Source of the DNA: Polytrichum commune | Lineage: Eukaryota; Streptophyta; Polytrichopsida; Polytrichales; Polytrichaceae | Reading direction: 5' to 3' | DNA length: 64,000 nucleotides | NCBI GenBank assembly: GCA_950295325.1 | Contig: OX485808.1 | Span: 38,027,180 to 38,091,179, forward strand | Part shown: piece by piece, positions 1 through 10,246 of the stretch | How the letters are laid out: every line of letters starts with the position of its first letter | Numbering within the stretch: the stretch's first letter is position 1 | Made by a program: the position numbers and the translations under genes | Notes under the pieces: model-generated | Database searches by the model: none | What the model was told of the DNA's origin: nothing | What the model saw: only the letters and a program-made list of their open reading frames with translations

Positions 1-775
1 TGGCTGCACCGCAGCCCGCTAGCACACCTCCTTCCATCCTAGTTACTCCGTAATGCAATCCCCTAACTGCATGAGGTTCTCCCTACCCCCGAGGCGCCTG
101 CAACCTCATCCCCCTACCCCCTGTTCCGCAGCCGCAACTCTGCCCAACTTCCTCTCAACGAACAACTGATTGGGACCCCCCTCCCCGAGAGCCTTCCCCC
201 CTGGAAACCTAGCAAATTCAGCTGACCAACCCGTTGGCCGGGCCCCTAAGGAAAATCCCTCACCCACCCCTGTTCTAAAATGAACACCAACCTACTCATA
301 AACAAACATAACTCCGGGATAACTCTTTGAGTTTAATCATCCCTCTCCTAGTTCAACTAATTCACTCATTTTTAGCTTTTTACCTTTTGAATGACTTGAG
401 CCTGACGCTGGCTTGGCTGACTCTTAACTTAATAATTAACACACAAGACTTAAGGAAATCAGTGCTTGCACACCTTTTAACTACTCACACTGTCTAAATG
501 TTAAATTCCCACAGTTTTACGAATTACGAATCCATGTGGGCACATTCTTGGGCTCATACCATGCCAAAACAACTTCCCCATGTTTTGGAAATCGAATCAA
601 GGCCACGGATAGGTTTTTTAAGTTGCGTGTATCGGTTATAGGTGAACTTCGAAACAATGTCATGATATAACCTAAATGTTGTGGTGTTTTATTCCGTGAT
701 GTACTTGAGAACATGGATTCACTCAAAATGGTTTAGATATACATAGATACTAATCACGTTGGCTTGGCATTGCAG
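1..775. other. no gene recognised; C-rich then AT-rich flank
   Basis: The first ~260 bases are C-rich and the rest is AT-rich, with no convincing exon. The short stretch near 534-560 (a 'catgtgggcacat...ttgggctca' pattern) recurs near 19490-19515, so part of this flank belongs to a dispersed repeat. It ends in a plausible splice acceptor (AG at 774-775) just before the DUF7869 reading frame. Confidence 0.4.
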
Positions 776-1455
776 GAATGATTGCACATGGACACGGTGA
801 TGTCAAGTTTGCTCATTATGCTCTTGATTTGTATCCAGCGGATTCAAACCACACGATAGGGTCATTTGCAAGGTTTTTACGTGATTTAGAGAAACCGCCA
901 GCCTATTCTTTAGGATTGTTATTTGAAAACACGGGTTCAACACCTCTATATGAAGCGATGTTGGATGGAAAAGATGTATGCTTGCATTCGTTGCCAGAGC
1001 CACCCAGTGAACCCGTGATTGCCAAGAAGTTGCCCCCCACTTTGTGTGTCCAATTGGACAATTGTGCCAAGGACAATAAAAGTAGATATGTATTTGCATA
1101 TTGGTCGTTGTTGGTTGTGAAAGGCATTTTCAAGGAGGTTTTTGTGTCCTTCCTATTGGTAGGCCACACGCACGATGATATTGATGCATCTTTTGGGCGG
1201 TGGAGCATGAAGTTGCGGGAGGAGGATTTTCCTACAATCCGGTTATTGATGAAGTCGTACATGGATTTGGAGAATATTCTTGTCATCCCCCATATGATCG
1301 AGGAGGTTCCTGACTTCAAGGCATTTATAGGACCGTATATTCGAAGCGGAGCTCACCGATTGATCGGGCATACGAAGGCACAATAATTTCGGTTCTACAT
1401 GCGTGACGATGGTGTCCCGGCCATGCAATACAAGTTGGGAAACTTAGTAGTGTGA
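776..1455 (+). pseudogene. DUF7869-type protein, C-terminal part, with premature stop
   Basis: A frame opens at 776 directly after a TTGCAG acceptor and encodes about 200 residues with the core pattern of DUF7869 proteins: 'LDNCAKDNKSRYVFAYWSLL', then 'VSFLLVGHTHDDIDASFGR'. These proteins are often multi-copy in seedless plants and animals; their function is unknown, and an RNase H-like/transposase-derived fold is my inference. A TAA at 1384-1386 interrupts the frame, but coding-like sequence continues in frame (FRFYMRDDGVPAMQYK) to a TGA at 1453-1455. The TAA follows a CAA codon and could have arisen from CAA by one C-to-T change. No upstream exons were identified. Read as a broken or truncated member of a repeated family. 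Confidence 0.6.
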
Positions 1456-1860
1456 GCGTAGAGCGGAGAGCGGAGAGCGGAGATTGGAGAGCAGAAAATT
1501 TAGATTTTGTTGGATAATTTTAGGAGAAGCAGAGCCTATTTCCGTGGAATTAGAGATAGTTTGAATTCAAGCTGTTGGAAAGGCACCCCATTCCCGTGGA
1601 CATAATAACCCAGAATTGTTCGAGAAACCAACGGATCGTATAGGCGTGGAAGATTGCACTTGTTCTCAAACATCTTATAGGCTAGCTTTCAAATGTTTCA
1701 TATTAAATTAGGGCTAACGTCACCAATTGAAATCAAAATACCATAAACAAAATATTTTATTGCCCGACAAAATGCAGGTGAAGTTAGGTGCCAACCTCAA
1801 GACTTACAAAAATGTGTATTCAGTTCAAGTAGCTATATACAGATTACTCTACTTCATTTC
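1456..1860. other. no gene recognised; short GAGCGGA tandem run
   Basis: At about 1456-1485 a short 'gcggaga' unit is repeated in tandem. The rest is AT-rich with no supportable gene. Confidence 0.35.
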
Positions 1861-1863
1861 CAT

Positions 1864-2277
1864 CTACACCCTATCGGCCGGGCATGTCCAATATGGATAA
1901 AATGATTCAAAGGTCATGCCATACATCTCCACCGTACACCAGCAGCTCTCCAATTCATCCCTTAGCTTAGCCAATGAACGCAATGACAAATCCCCCAAGT
2001 CCGACATAAGAATCCTCCTGGAAATGTTTGAGGTGACGTGCCGGCTGTGTGAGAACCACATCAAGTTCATTTGAAATTGATGTATGAGGTTATGTTCTCG
2101 TATCAAACACACCCTCGGGACACCGTTGGGACCCATGGAGTATTCATGTTGGGCCAAACGAAGAGCATTGTACTCGGCACTTTTATCCACAATCGTTTTC
2201 CATGCTTTGCAACATAGCCTCAAACTATGGATAAGCAAGAAACGGAGATGGGTGTCCAATGCCCTCTCTACATCCAT
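1864..2277 (-). CDS. hypothetical ORF, unrecognised
   Basis: An open frame of about 137 residues from the first ATG (near 2277) to the stop at 1864. It encodes a mixed, moderately hydrophobic protein (motifs LLIHSLRLCCKAW, LRDELESCWCTVEMYG) of no family I recognise. It overlaps the start of the plus-strand charged ORF, so at most one of the two is likely to be coding across the overlap. Length and composition are compatible with a real exon, but there is no supporting homology. It could be a fragment of a transposon gene in this decayed cluster. Confidence 0.2.
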   Translation of the reverse strand: MDVERALDTHLRFLLIHSLRLCCKAWKTIVDKSAEYNALRLAQHEYSMGPNGVPRVCLIREHNLIHQFQMNLMWFSHSRHVTSNISRRILMSDLGDLSLRSLAKLRDELESCWCTVEMYGMTFESFYPYWTCPADRV

Positions 2278-2303
2278 ATCCACATTTACGGCACCCACCA
2301 ACA

Positions 2304-3682
2304 ATGGACATCTTCGTCCAACAATGGAGAATGGACATCCTCGACTGGATACCCAGATCCTACGTTGAAGAGATCATCGAGGGGGGCGAGAATCCGTTGG
2401 ATATGGCGAGGCGAATCAACCCAGGTGAATTCGCCATGCGGGCCCCCGCTCAATTGCCAGAACCGCTCATCGAGTTGCATCCGGGCAATCCGTCTGTGAC
2501 AGCAGGTGGCGAGGTTGGGGAGGAGGAGGAGGAAGAAGAAAAAGTGGAAGGGGAGGTGGAGGAAGGGGCAATAGGATTCACTCAAGAATCCGAAGCCCCT
2601 CAGCGGAAGAAGGCTATGCGGGCTGCGAAGCCGCAGAGCAAGCTAGTGCCCGTGCTGACGGTGGCCGACGCAAGGGACATGTATTCAAGGGACGCGACGG
2701 CCACCTTCAGGGAGCGGCGAAGGCTGAAGGGCAAGAAGCTGTACGGCGACTATGCGGTGGAGGAGACGATCGCCATAAGCTCCGAGGACGAGGACGACAT
2801 GGACCTCGCCAAGAGGCTCAGGTCGGATCCTCCCTCCCCCACAGCGTTCACCGGGATGGTGAGGGTGAAACCGGAGGTCCTCACCGTGGAGGAGGCCAAT
2901 GCGAAAATGCTCCGGGACGAGGAGCAGCGCGACCGATTGGAGAAAGCTGCCGTCGAGGAACCCTCGGCCCGCAACGAAGTCGTGGAGTTGAGGGCTCTCC
3001 TGTTGGAGCAGGAGCGGCAAAGGGCGATGGCCCAACCTCCGTCCTAATCACGCAAGTGATTCAAGGCATGTTGGCGCAGGGATTGGTGATGGCTCCCCCG
3101 AGTTCATTTCCGCACTTGCCCGCAGGCTTCCCTCCCCAGGATATCGGCCCGCAGCCCGCGCCGCAGCAGTCCTTCAGCTTCGGGCATATGCTGCAGCCGC
3201 ACACCCGCCCTTACGCGCCCGTCCAGTAGGTGGACGACCCCAACCTTTGGCGCGTCCACAGAGCTTCCAGCTCGTTGGCACCCCCGCCGCTTTGGCCAGC
3301 CATCCTCGTTCCCCCACACCACCAGCGGGACGACCCCCACATGTTTGGGTTGTCCGACCCAAACACCCCCGTCCTTGCAGCGTCCCACAACGACCATTGC
3401 GAAGTAGGAGGGTTTGGGTCGGCCGACCCAAACCCCGTCTCGGCTCAGACACCGGTGGACGAATCTATGCTAGATGTTGAAGGCCCGCAAGGGCCTGGTG
3501 ATACCTCTACTCCTAACCCAGTCGATGAACCAATGCATGATGCGCATGCGGAGGTTGGGTTGGGACAAAGGCCTGACAATTAGCCTTTGCAGGAGCAGGT
3601 TGCCGCTGACGTCGCCGGAGCAGGCGGTGGGGCAGCGCATGCGGTGACGGCATCCACGGCGTCAAGGCACGACCAAGGCGAG
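2304..3682 (+). pseudogene. charged, proline-rich N-terminal region of an FCP1-like gene (broken)
   Basis: A frame from about 2304 (MDIFVQQWRMDILDW) to 3047 encodes a hydrophilic protein with an E-rich run near 2518-2560, basic stretches (FRERRRLKGKK) and a Glu-rich helix at its end. It stops at 3045-3047, but the reading continues in another frame (VLITQVIQGMLAQG...) with proline-rich low-complexity sequence, implying a small indel. That second frame has in-frame TAGs at 3227-3229 and 3581-3583, then runs open to a GAG|GTAATG donor after 3682. Phase 0 at this donor matches phase 0 at the acceptor before 5173, so the next exon would be the FCP1-like domain. The gene model is an inference; with one frameshift and two stops it is most likely a pseudogene or transposon-carried relic. 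Confidence 0.45.
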
Positions 3683-5172
3683 GTAATGCACTGACCCCAC
3701 TCAGTTTGGGTCGTTCGACTCAAACTCCCTGGGTCTTTGTCTTCTTGCCTTGGTCGTGTCCCCTAGCTAGGAGGAACTTACTGTCGCGCACCTCTCCATG
3801 AGGAGTGCCCGAAACACCATGGGCACAAGGGGGACCCCGGAGTGACACCCGGGACTTGTGGCGCCGTTGGTGAGAGGGCCCAAGTGATCCTAGTGTGGGT
3901 GAGGGCCCCGGGCGTTGGGAACGCCTCCCACCCACAAAGACTAGGAGGCATGAGGGTGAGGCCATGAGCTATGCGTAGCTCATGGCGTGGTGATTCTAGA
4001 ATGCTCAAGATCACCTCAATCGGAGGTGTGAGCTAGGAGTTATGGCCATTTGAGTGGGGTGCTGTCCCTGGACAGCGCCCTGGTACAGCAGTGCCTGGGA
4101 GTGATTCCCGGGACTGCCAAGGTTCAAACAGGCATAACTTCCTCAAGACTTGCCCGAATGGGGCAGGCGATGAGTCCATCGGCATCTACGTGAAGCGTAG
4201 ATGAGGATGGAGCGGTTGGTTGTTATGATCAGACATCATACAAGGAAGTTATGATGGTCTGAAGCTGCTAGGGGGGTTCTAGGCCCAGCAGCTAAGGGAA
4301 AATGTCCACTTGGCCCCAACTCTTGGTAGAGAGACAAGAGGTTGGTTGGCGGTGGGGTAGGGGCCCCGTGTAGAGTCCTAGAGGCTTATATGGGTGAGGT
4401 GGTGTGGCCTCACCCACCCGAGGCCGAACGGCACGGCCTCCATGGGCATTGGCCCATTGTGAGGCCATAGTTGCCTAGTATGGTTCGGGTTGTTGTAGTG
4501 TTGCTCCGGCAACGCGATGATCAACATAGGATTGGACTTCCATGGATGGAAGTCCACATTGGGGAAATGGGTTACCGATTAAGGAGTGAGTCCCAAAAGC
4601 AAAGTAGGAGGGTTGGTTCCCTCCTATGAACTATTGGTCCGGGGTAAGAGGAGCTATCCATTAGCATGGCGGAATGCGAAGGGTTAGCGACTCGTAACAT
4701 TTGCTAGAATTGAAAATTGGCAAGATTATTAAGGGACCTAGCAAGGGTTGCGACACTTACCCACCGTGCCTCCTCCCTGGCACTCGCGCCCTTCGTCACC
4801 CCCGTGACCATCCGTTCGTCCACCTACCCCCGGCTTGCGACAAAGTCTTCATCACGGCGGCGCGTCTCTTCAAATTTTGTTAGATGTAGAACTAGGCTAG
4901 TTTGAACGCATCGTTCAACGCGGCTCCCCCCCAATCAAAATGTACATAGAGCATTGTATAAAATAAAATCACCATTTTTTACCTTTATATATTTGTATCT
5001 TGTGTTTGAATGTATATTGTATGCTCTTGCCTCTCTTGTATCCCTTGTTGCACCCCCTCCAAATGAATCAAATGGTTTTGTGTTTGCACCGAGAACACTC
5101 ATTTCTTTAATGCTTCGTTTGGACATAACATGACGTAAGTCGCCCCCCGTTGTCTCTCGATCGTATCCGCAG
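3683..5172 (+). other. probable 1.5-kb intron of the FCP1-like gene, repeat-rich
   Basis: Bounded by a GTAATG donor and a ...TATCCGCAG acceptor in matching phase. It starts with a third copy of a 'TTTGGGTCG..CGACTCAAA' palindrome. The GC-rich stretch 3780-4680 has no coding frame and resembles LTR or other non-coding repeat sequence. It could be a transposon insertion rather than an original intron. Confidence 0.35.
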
Positions 5173-5985
5173 GGCTCGGAGCATAGCGTAGCGGCTCCCC
5201 GACGCTCTTCTCCAAGGAGCGGAGAGGGCAGCGCGGCGGCCCCCCCGGTTTTACCCGCCCCGCCCCCGCTGCCGAAGAAACGATTCCTGGTGTTAGACCT
5301 GAACGGGGTTCTCGTCCAGTGCGTTCATTGCCCTAGGGCCCCCACAGTGCCCTTTTGCAAGCCCGATGACACGAATTACGACGGGCCGCCCACGTTCATA
5401 AAGAGCAAGCTAGTGCACCTCCGACCGTGGCTTTGGCGCTTCTTGCAGATCGCCCAAACAAAATGGTGGGTGGTCGTGTGGAGCTCCATGAAGGCCGAGA
5501 ACACCAATGCGGTCGTGGAGTTCATCTTCAAGGGCATCGAGCCCCCCTGCTTGGTCCTAGCACAGGAAGCATGTAGAGTATTGTACACACCGGACAGCAA
5601 AGTCGTCAAAAAACCAAACAACCCCGCATCACCCCAATATCTCAAGGTCTTGAAGCCGATTTTTTGGGACCAACGACCGTCCTTGATAGGCGTCCCCTAC
5701 GACGTCCGTCCCACCCGCGAGAACACGCTCATGGTGGACAACAGTGCCGCCAAGAACATGTTGAACCCAACGGCCAACTTCATAGTTTGCCCTACGTGGA
5801 CGGTCGAGAAGGTCCGGGACCGATTTTTGTTAGACCTTAGTAAATACATGCAGGAGCTCTGGGGTAGCGGACTACTCGTAAACAATTTTGTTAGGAATAA
5901 TCCGATAGGCGAGAGATACTTGGATCCACACGACCATTTGTACAGAGAGTCGATCTCTCACATGAAATTTAACAAGCTCATTTGA
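5173..5985 (+). CDS. FCP1/NIF-like HAD phosphatase domain exon, degenerate active site
   Basis: The frame is open from a CAG acceptor at 5171-5172 to a stop at 5983-5985 (270 residues). A basic, proline-rich leader (PPLPKKR) precedes FLVLDLNGVLV, the HAD motif I of FCP1-homology phosphatases; the canonical DxDxT is here D-L-N-G-V, as in the plant DLNG(L/V)L subgroup. WWVVVWSSM matches the motif II region and TLMVDNSAAKNMLNP the DDS..K region, with the second Asp replaced by Asn. FCP1-family enzymes dephosphorylate Ser/Thr, for example in the RNA polymerase II CTD. The missing aspartates argue against normal catalysis. The exon itself is intact, but its upstream exon is broken. Such genes seem amplified in some seedless plants. 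Confidence 0.6.
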   Translation, partial: GSEHSVAAPRRSSPRSGEGSAAAPPVLPAPPPLPKKRFLVLDLNGVLVQCVHCPRAPTVPFCKPDDTNYDGPPTFIKSKLVHLRPWLWRFLQIAQTKWWVVVWSSMKAENTNAVVEFIFKGIEPPCLVLAQEACRVLYTPDSKVVKKPNNPASPQYLKVLKPIFWDQRPSLIGVPYDVRPTRENTLMVDNSAAKNMLNPTANFIVCPTWTVEKVRDRFLLDLSKYMQELWGSGLLVNNFVRNNPIGERYLDPHDHLYRESISHMKFNKLI

Positions 5986-6122
5986 GATAGTACGTGTGTT
6001 TGTATGTATGTGTGTGTGCCCACCCACTTTGTGTAATATATGCTTCATATGTATCTTGATTTTCACGCACTCTATCTCTCCCTCTTCCCTTGGGTTTTGT
6101 TTTGTTTCCATTTTGGCGCCAG

Positions 6123-6893
6123 CGTTTGGAGCCCTCGATTGAGATCGTCAGCGACTCAAACTTGGTGAGTTTTTTCTACGAGACCGTTTACGACACCGCG
6201 TCAACCATTGACTACTCCAAGGAGCCTATTGACGCCGGCGTCGTTGATAGCCCCCCACCCAAGCAAATCTTCCGGCAATCTCCGTCCCCGTCGTCGCTCA
6301 AGGGCATAGATCGCAAATGCGTCCGGTCGTCCCCCTCTCGGCCCGGCGGCAGTATTACACCTCAACGGCGGCTGCGGATGGACGCTCGGCCTACGAAGAG
6401 TGGAACCCTTCCTATTCCTTTGCGGGACGCCTTGCCCCTCCTCGCCAACTCGGATGCGAACGCCCCCGGTGACAAGGTGAACCCCCCCCCCCCAACATGG
6501 TTAACCGCGCATTACAATCATTTTGCACTAAAAAAAGGAACGTGTGACACGTTTGGGTCTTCCTCCCTAAACTAACACATGTGTTCTTGCATTGACGCGT
6601 TGCAGGTTGCTCCCACCCATAAACCTATGCGGTCTAGTGCGTTCATCGAGTTGGAGCGTTTCTACTCCATGACCAGAAATGCCAGACAATCCACTTCATC
6701 GTATTTGAATTCTTCGTCGTATACTTTGGGCGACCGACGGAATGCAAAATGTGTTATGGATGGCTCACGTCCCAACCTTGGCTACAGTCGCGGGGCGGAG
6801 GATTTCAAGAATGTTGAAGCAATGCGAGCAAAAGAAGCCGCAGCAAAAGAAAAAGATGCAAAAGAAAAAGAGGCAGTCTCCAAGGCTAGATAG
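6123..6893 (+). CDS. two-exon hypothetical gene (3' part)
   Basis: Exon 6123-6476 follows a long pyrimidine tract and a CGCCAG acceptor. It ends GACAAG|GTGAAC. A second exon starts after TTGCAG at 6606 and runs to TAG at 6891-6893; both junctions are phase 0. The product is polar and Ser/Pro-rich (DSPPPKQIFRQSPSPSS) and ends in an Ala/Lys/Glu helix (AKEAAAKEKDAKEKEA), probably a coiled coil. I do not recognise the family. No upstream exon with a matching donor was found: the FCP1-like exon just upstream ends in a stop. It may belong to the same multi-copy locus. Confidence 0.35.
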
Positions 6894-7035
6894 GCCATAG
6901 TAGGCGTAGGGTTTTGGGCCATAAGCAAGATGATTTTGGTTTGCACTATCCAATGGATGTGTGGTGTTAGCATGCTATGCATTTTACATGCCATACATTG
7001 TATGTTTTATTTGCAATAATATAAGTGTCACATGA

Positions 7036-7290
7036 TTTTCCCTTCAATATGGTCTAAGGTTTGGATTGCCCTACCTAAACCATCACAAATATGAGTTTGG
7101 AATATTTTGTATGCAATATTATATTGGTTAACATATTTCCCCTTCAATATGATCTATGGTTTGGATTGCCCTACCTAAACCACATTCATACAAGCTCTCA
7201 TATTTTGTGTGCGATAATATGAATGTTTTAAGATTTCCCCTTCAATTTGGTCTAAGGTTTGGATTGCCCACCCTAAACCATCACAAATAT
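7036..7290. repeat. three tandem copies of a ~100-bp unit
   Basis: Three units share a 'cccttcaat.tgg/atct.aggtttggattgcc' core and a following 'taaacca' (starting near 7038, 7140 and 7236). They diverge by scattered substitutions. No coding sequence. Confidence 0.8.
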
Positions 7291-7439
7291 GAGTTATTAA
7301 TGGGGTTCTTGGTCTAAACACCTGCTTCAAAGTGTTCGCATCTTACAACTTTCTCCAATATGTGTTCCATTTATCCTTGTTCTTATTTCTATGAATGTCT
7401 CAAAATGCCTAAAAAGTCTCAATTTAACGAATATAGTGT

Positions 7440-7890
7440 TACTATATATAAAATAATGTGATGCTTTCCAATGAGAAAGTCATTGAATTTCTTTTTCATC
7501 CATAAGCATGTAACTCAACAATTGTATCAAAGAAACAAAGATAAAAGCATAATAATGTAGTGACAATCCAAAGAGCAAAACTAAAGGAAGCCCATGAGAG
7601 CTCCAAGACCCTCTTGAAACCTTAGAACCCTACAAGAATAGACATGGTGGTCTTTGAAGACTATGACTATATGACAACAATGAATGAAAACATGAAGTGG
7701 ATGAAACTAACACATTTATTATTAGTTTTCTAAACCTTAGGGCCCCCTCTTGTACATCTACCTCTACCTTAGAAAAGAAAAAGAAAAAAGAAAAAGGAAA
7801 AAAAAAAATGATAGCCTTTTTAAATGTACACACTAGATCATACATGGTATGCAATGTCCACCACCCATAGAAATAAACACCCCAATAAAT
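7440..7890 (-). repeat. dispersed repeat, inverted copy of 46715-47145
   Basis: About 430 bases match the segment at 46715-47145 in opposite orientation, including the 'aaccttagggccc..cttgtacatctacct' and 'catgtaactcaa.aattgtatcaa' blocks. In the other copy the segment lies inside an element with terminal inverted repeats, so this is probably an older fragment of the same family. Confidence 0.6.
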
Positions 7891-8084
7891 CTATCAAAAT
7901 AATTTTGTACAAGTTGAACTAATGAGCATAAGCTTGTTTTGCGCATTATTGAGATATGCATAATATGGTCATGTGCACATACATTGCAACACAATGTGAA
8001 GTTTATGTGGGTCATGTATATTTAGACAACACAAGGTTATAAAAATACATTTACCACCTACAAAACCTAACAAATCCACCATTT

Positions 8085-8315
8085 ATGGTATTTAATTTTG
8101 TATGCACTATTGGAGCACAATCAAAGCTAGTTGCCTAAAGGCTTAGTAGTGTCACACCCGCTAAATTTCAACATGACACCATTTGTCAACTCTGACACTT
8201 ACAATGTCAATTTGATGAGGCATATGCTAGGTTACACAAACGGCCAACAACTTCATTATTTGTATATCCTCATGACACTTGGCGTTAGTGTGCATAATCT
8301 TGGCATTAGTATGCT
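8085..8315 (+). repeat. dispersed repeat, family with blocks at 13.4-14.9 kb
   Basis: Contains 'tttatggtattta', 'gcctaaaggctta..agtgtca' and 'cctcatgacacttggcgtt' blocks in the same order as at 13400-13650; inverted copies of the blocks lie at 14178-14245 and 14750-14855. Non-coding, of unknown class. Confidence 0.5.
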
Positions 8316-8524
8316 TGATAATAGAATGAGGTCTATGCTTGGTTATACATAACCGTCAACAATTGGAACATAAATTTAACCACATGTAACTCTGACACTA
8401 AATACTACAAACAGAGTAGACTACAACTGTCACAAGTTCCCAAGGAAAAGTCGAAGCCCAGGTTCAAAAATGAGCACAGTCAAATCCAAAGTTTGGAAAC
8501 AAGGATGGACAGTTTCGCCGTGAA

Positions 8525-9727
8525 TTATGTGCACAATGAATAGTCATTGTGCTGTTCCAATAAGATGCCTTCCAACTCTTCAATGATTTTCCCAAACCTA
8601 GGGCGCACTGGAGTCACTGGATGCCAACATCTTCCAATGAGAGCCTTTAGCTTGGGATTACATTCTTTTGGTAACACGGGACGCTCACCCTCCAATACCT
8701 TCGTTTGCACTTCACTTGGATCCTGAATGTCTGAGAAAGGCACATGTCCAGTCAAGATTGCGGAACACACCATTGCAAAGCTATAAACATCACTCTTGTA
8801 GGGATTATGACTTGTATCTTTCTCTTCATCTTCGTCTTCATCTTCGTTTTCAACATCATATGCATTTCGATGGATACTGATTAGCTCTGGAGCCATCCAT
8901 CTTATTGTACCAATGTTTCCTCTGTATGTTGCCACATTTGATACATCTCTACCACATAGAACCCTCTTGGAAGAACGTCGAAAATTGTCCTGTGATCCTA
9001 GATCCTGGGAGAGCCCAAAATCTGCCACCTTGATATTCCAGGTGCCCTCCATTACATCCTTGAACAAAATGTTGTCTGACTTTAAATCTTGGTGTACTAT
9101 ATTGTTCTGATGGAGGTAATTCATAGCTGCTGCTATTTGAAGCATCATATCAACTGCTTCATTCATAGAGAACGGGACTTCACGAGTTGTATCTTCAGCT
9201 AATCTTCTTTTTAACAGATCATTGAGATCTCCATCCATCAGCTCCATGACAATGGACTGTGTGCGTTGATCTTCTGCATAGCATAGTAATCGAACAATAT
9301 TGGGATGATTCAACTTTGCCATGATTGAGACTTCATTTCCAAAGCTTCCATTACCAATGGATCTTACAGGAAACATCTTTTGTGCAACATCTTGGACATT
9401 TGAGTAATGATGCCAGGTCGATAAGAACACATCAGCATTATCAGATCCACCTCGCCCCAACCGTCTCTTCAATTTCAAGTTTGAAATGTCCTCCTTTAAA
9501 ATCATCGCCATGACATCGCCCCTGAAATGATGAAACCTGGATACTGAATGGAAATCATACATTTCTGGGCCACCCTGCGCTTTTTGGTCTGCCATCTCAG
9601 ATCTGCGTGTGTTCGTAACCCAAACAGGACTGTACCTGCTTCTACAATAATCAGGTTCCTTCGTGATTTCCTTCGTGGGTTCTTTCCCTCTTTCCTGATC
9701 TTCCTCTAAGAACCCTAATATCAACAT
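8525..9727 (-). CDS. protein kinase-like gene, altered catalytic loop
   Basis: A single exon of 400 residues from ATG 9727; the start is uncertain because the frame is open a little further upstream, to a TAA near 9799. The kinase domain covers about residues 85-390: a weak glycine loop (GRGGSDNADVF), the ATP-binding lysine in DVAQK (K117), catalytic loop IVHQDLKSDN (212-214 HQD instead of HRD), DFG at 236-238 and WMAPE at 277-281. An acidic insert (ENEDEDEDEEKD) follows the activation segment. It is closest to the gene immediately upstream (same strand, ~0.5 kb away) but lacks that protein's N-terminal helical domain. It may be a tandem duplicate with reduced activity or a pseudokinase. Another, unproved option is that it is a second kinase-domain exon of the upstream gene. 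Confidence 0.7.
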   Translation of the reverse strand: MLILGFLEEDQERGKEPTKEITKEPDYCRSRYSPVWVTNTRRSEMADQKAQGGPEMYDFHSVSRFHHFRGDVMAMILKEDISNLKLKRRLGRGGSDNADVFLSTWHHYSNVQDVAQKMFPVRSIGNGSFGNEVSIMAKLNHPNIVRLLCYAEDQRTQSIVMELMDGDLNDLLKRRLAEDTTREVPFSMNEAVDMMLQIAAAMNYLHQNNIVHQDLKSDNILFKDVMEGTWNIKVADFGLSQDLGSQDNFRRSSKRVLCGRDVSNVATYRGNIGTIRWMAPELISIHRNAYDVENEDEDEDEEKDTSHNPYKSDVYSFAMVCSAILTGHVPFSDIQDPSEVQTKVLEGERPVLPKECNPKLKALIGRCWHPVTPVRPRFGKIIEELEGILLEQHNDYSLCT

Positions 9728-10246
9728 GACAATCCACTGTTTCAAATATGGCTCTCTCAGCTGCAAATCATGACGCAATTCACGTCTTTGAAGAGTTTAG
9801 TCTTCTGTTCTTGGTAATATACCCAGGTTGTGTTCAAGAGGTGATATTCCTGTAGTTGTTTCTTAAAATACTCGAACTCCATATCAAGTCTTCTGACAAG
9901 TAAAAGAAGTAAATGCTGATAATAAAGAGTTCTAATCTGTAATCAAAGAACCTTCATTCAACTAATCCAAATATCTAGCAATATGAAGTAGGTAAACATG
10001 TAATAAACTTCGCTCAAATCAATCTATTATATGTTATCAATCTATTCTATTTAACAATCAAATCATGTTCACCAGATTTCTGTGAGATTGTTGTTATATA
10101 ACATCAAAAATCGCACTCAAAATATATTTGTCCAATAGCCCTAGTATAAAATAAACTTAACAGACTTGGAAGTACAACGCCCTTAAGAACACACCTTGGA
10201 AAGTCTAAAAATTTCACGAAGATACAAAGTACACAACTGTGTCACT
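9728..10246. other. spacer between the two kinase genes; possible exon remnant
   Basis: On the minus strand a CAG acceptor (about 9898) precedes a short frame beginning MEFEYFKKQLQEYHLL that ends at a TGA near 9763, in a different frame from the kinase. This could be an old N-terminal exon separated from the kinase frame by an indel, or a 5' leader. The rest is AT-rich. Confidence 0.3.

Noticed and set aside
3104-3452. Minus-strand GC-rich frames opposite the charged/proline-rich gene
   Set aside because: No motifs; explained by GC-rich composition on the opposite strand of the more plausible plus-strand frame.
7004-7290. CRISPR-like array
   Set aside because: Three long ~100-bp direct units in plant nuclear DNA, no short repeat/spacer structure; a plain tandem repeat.
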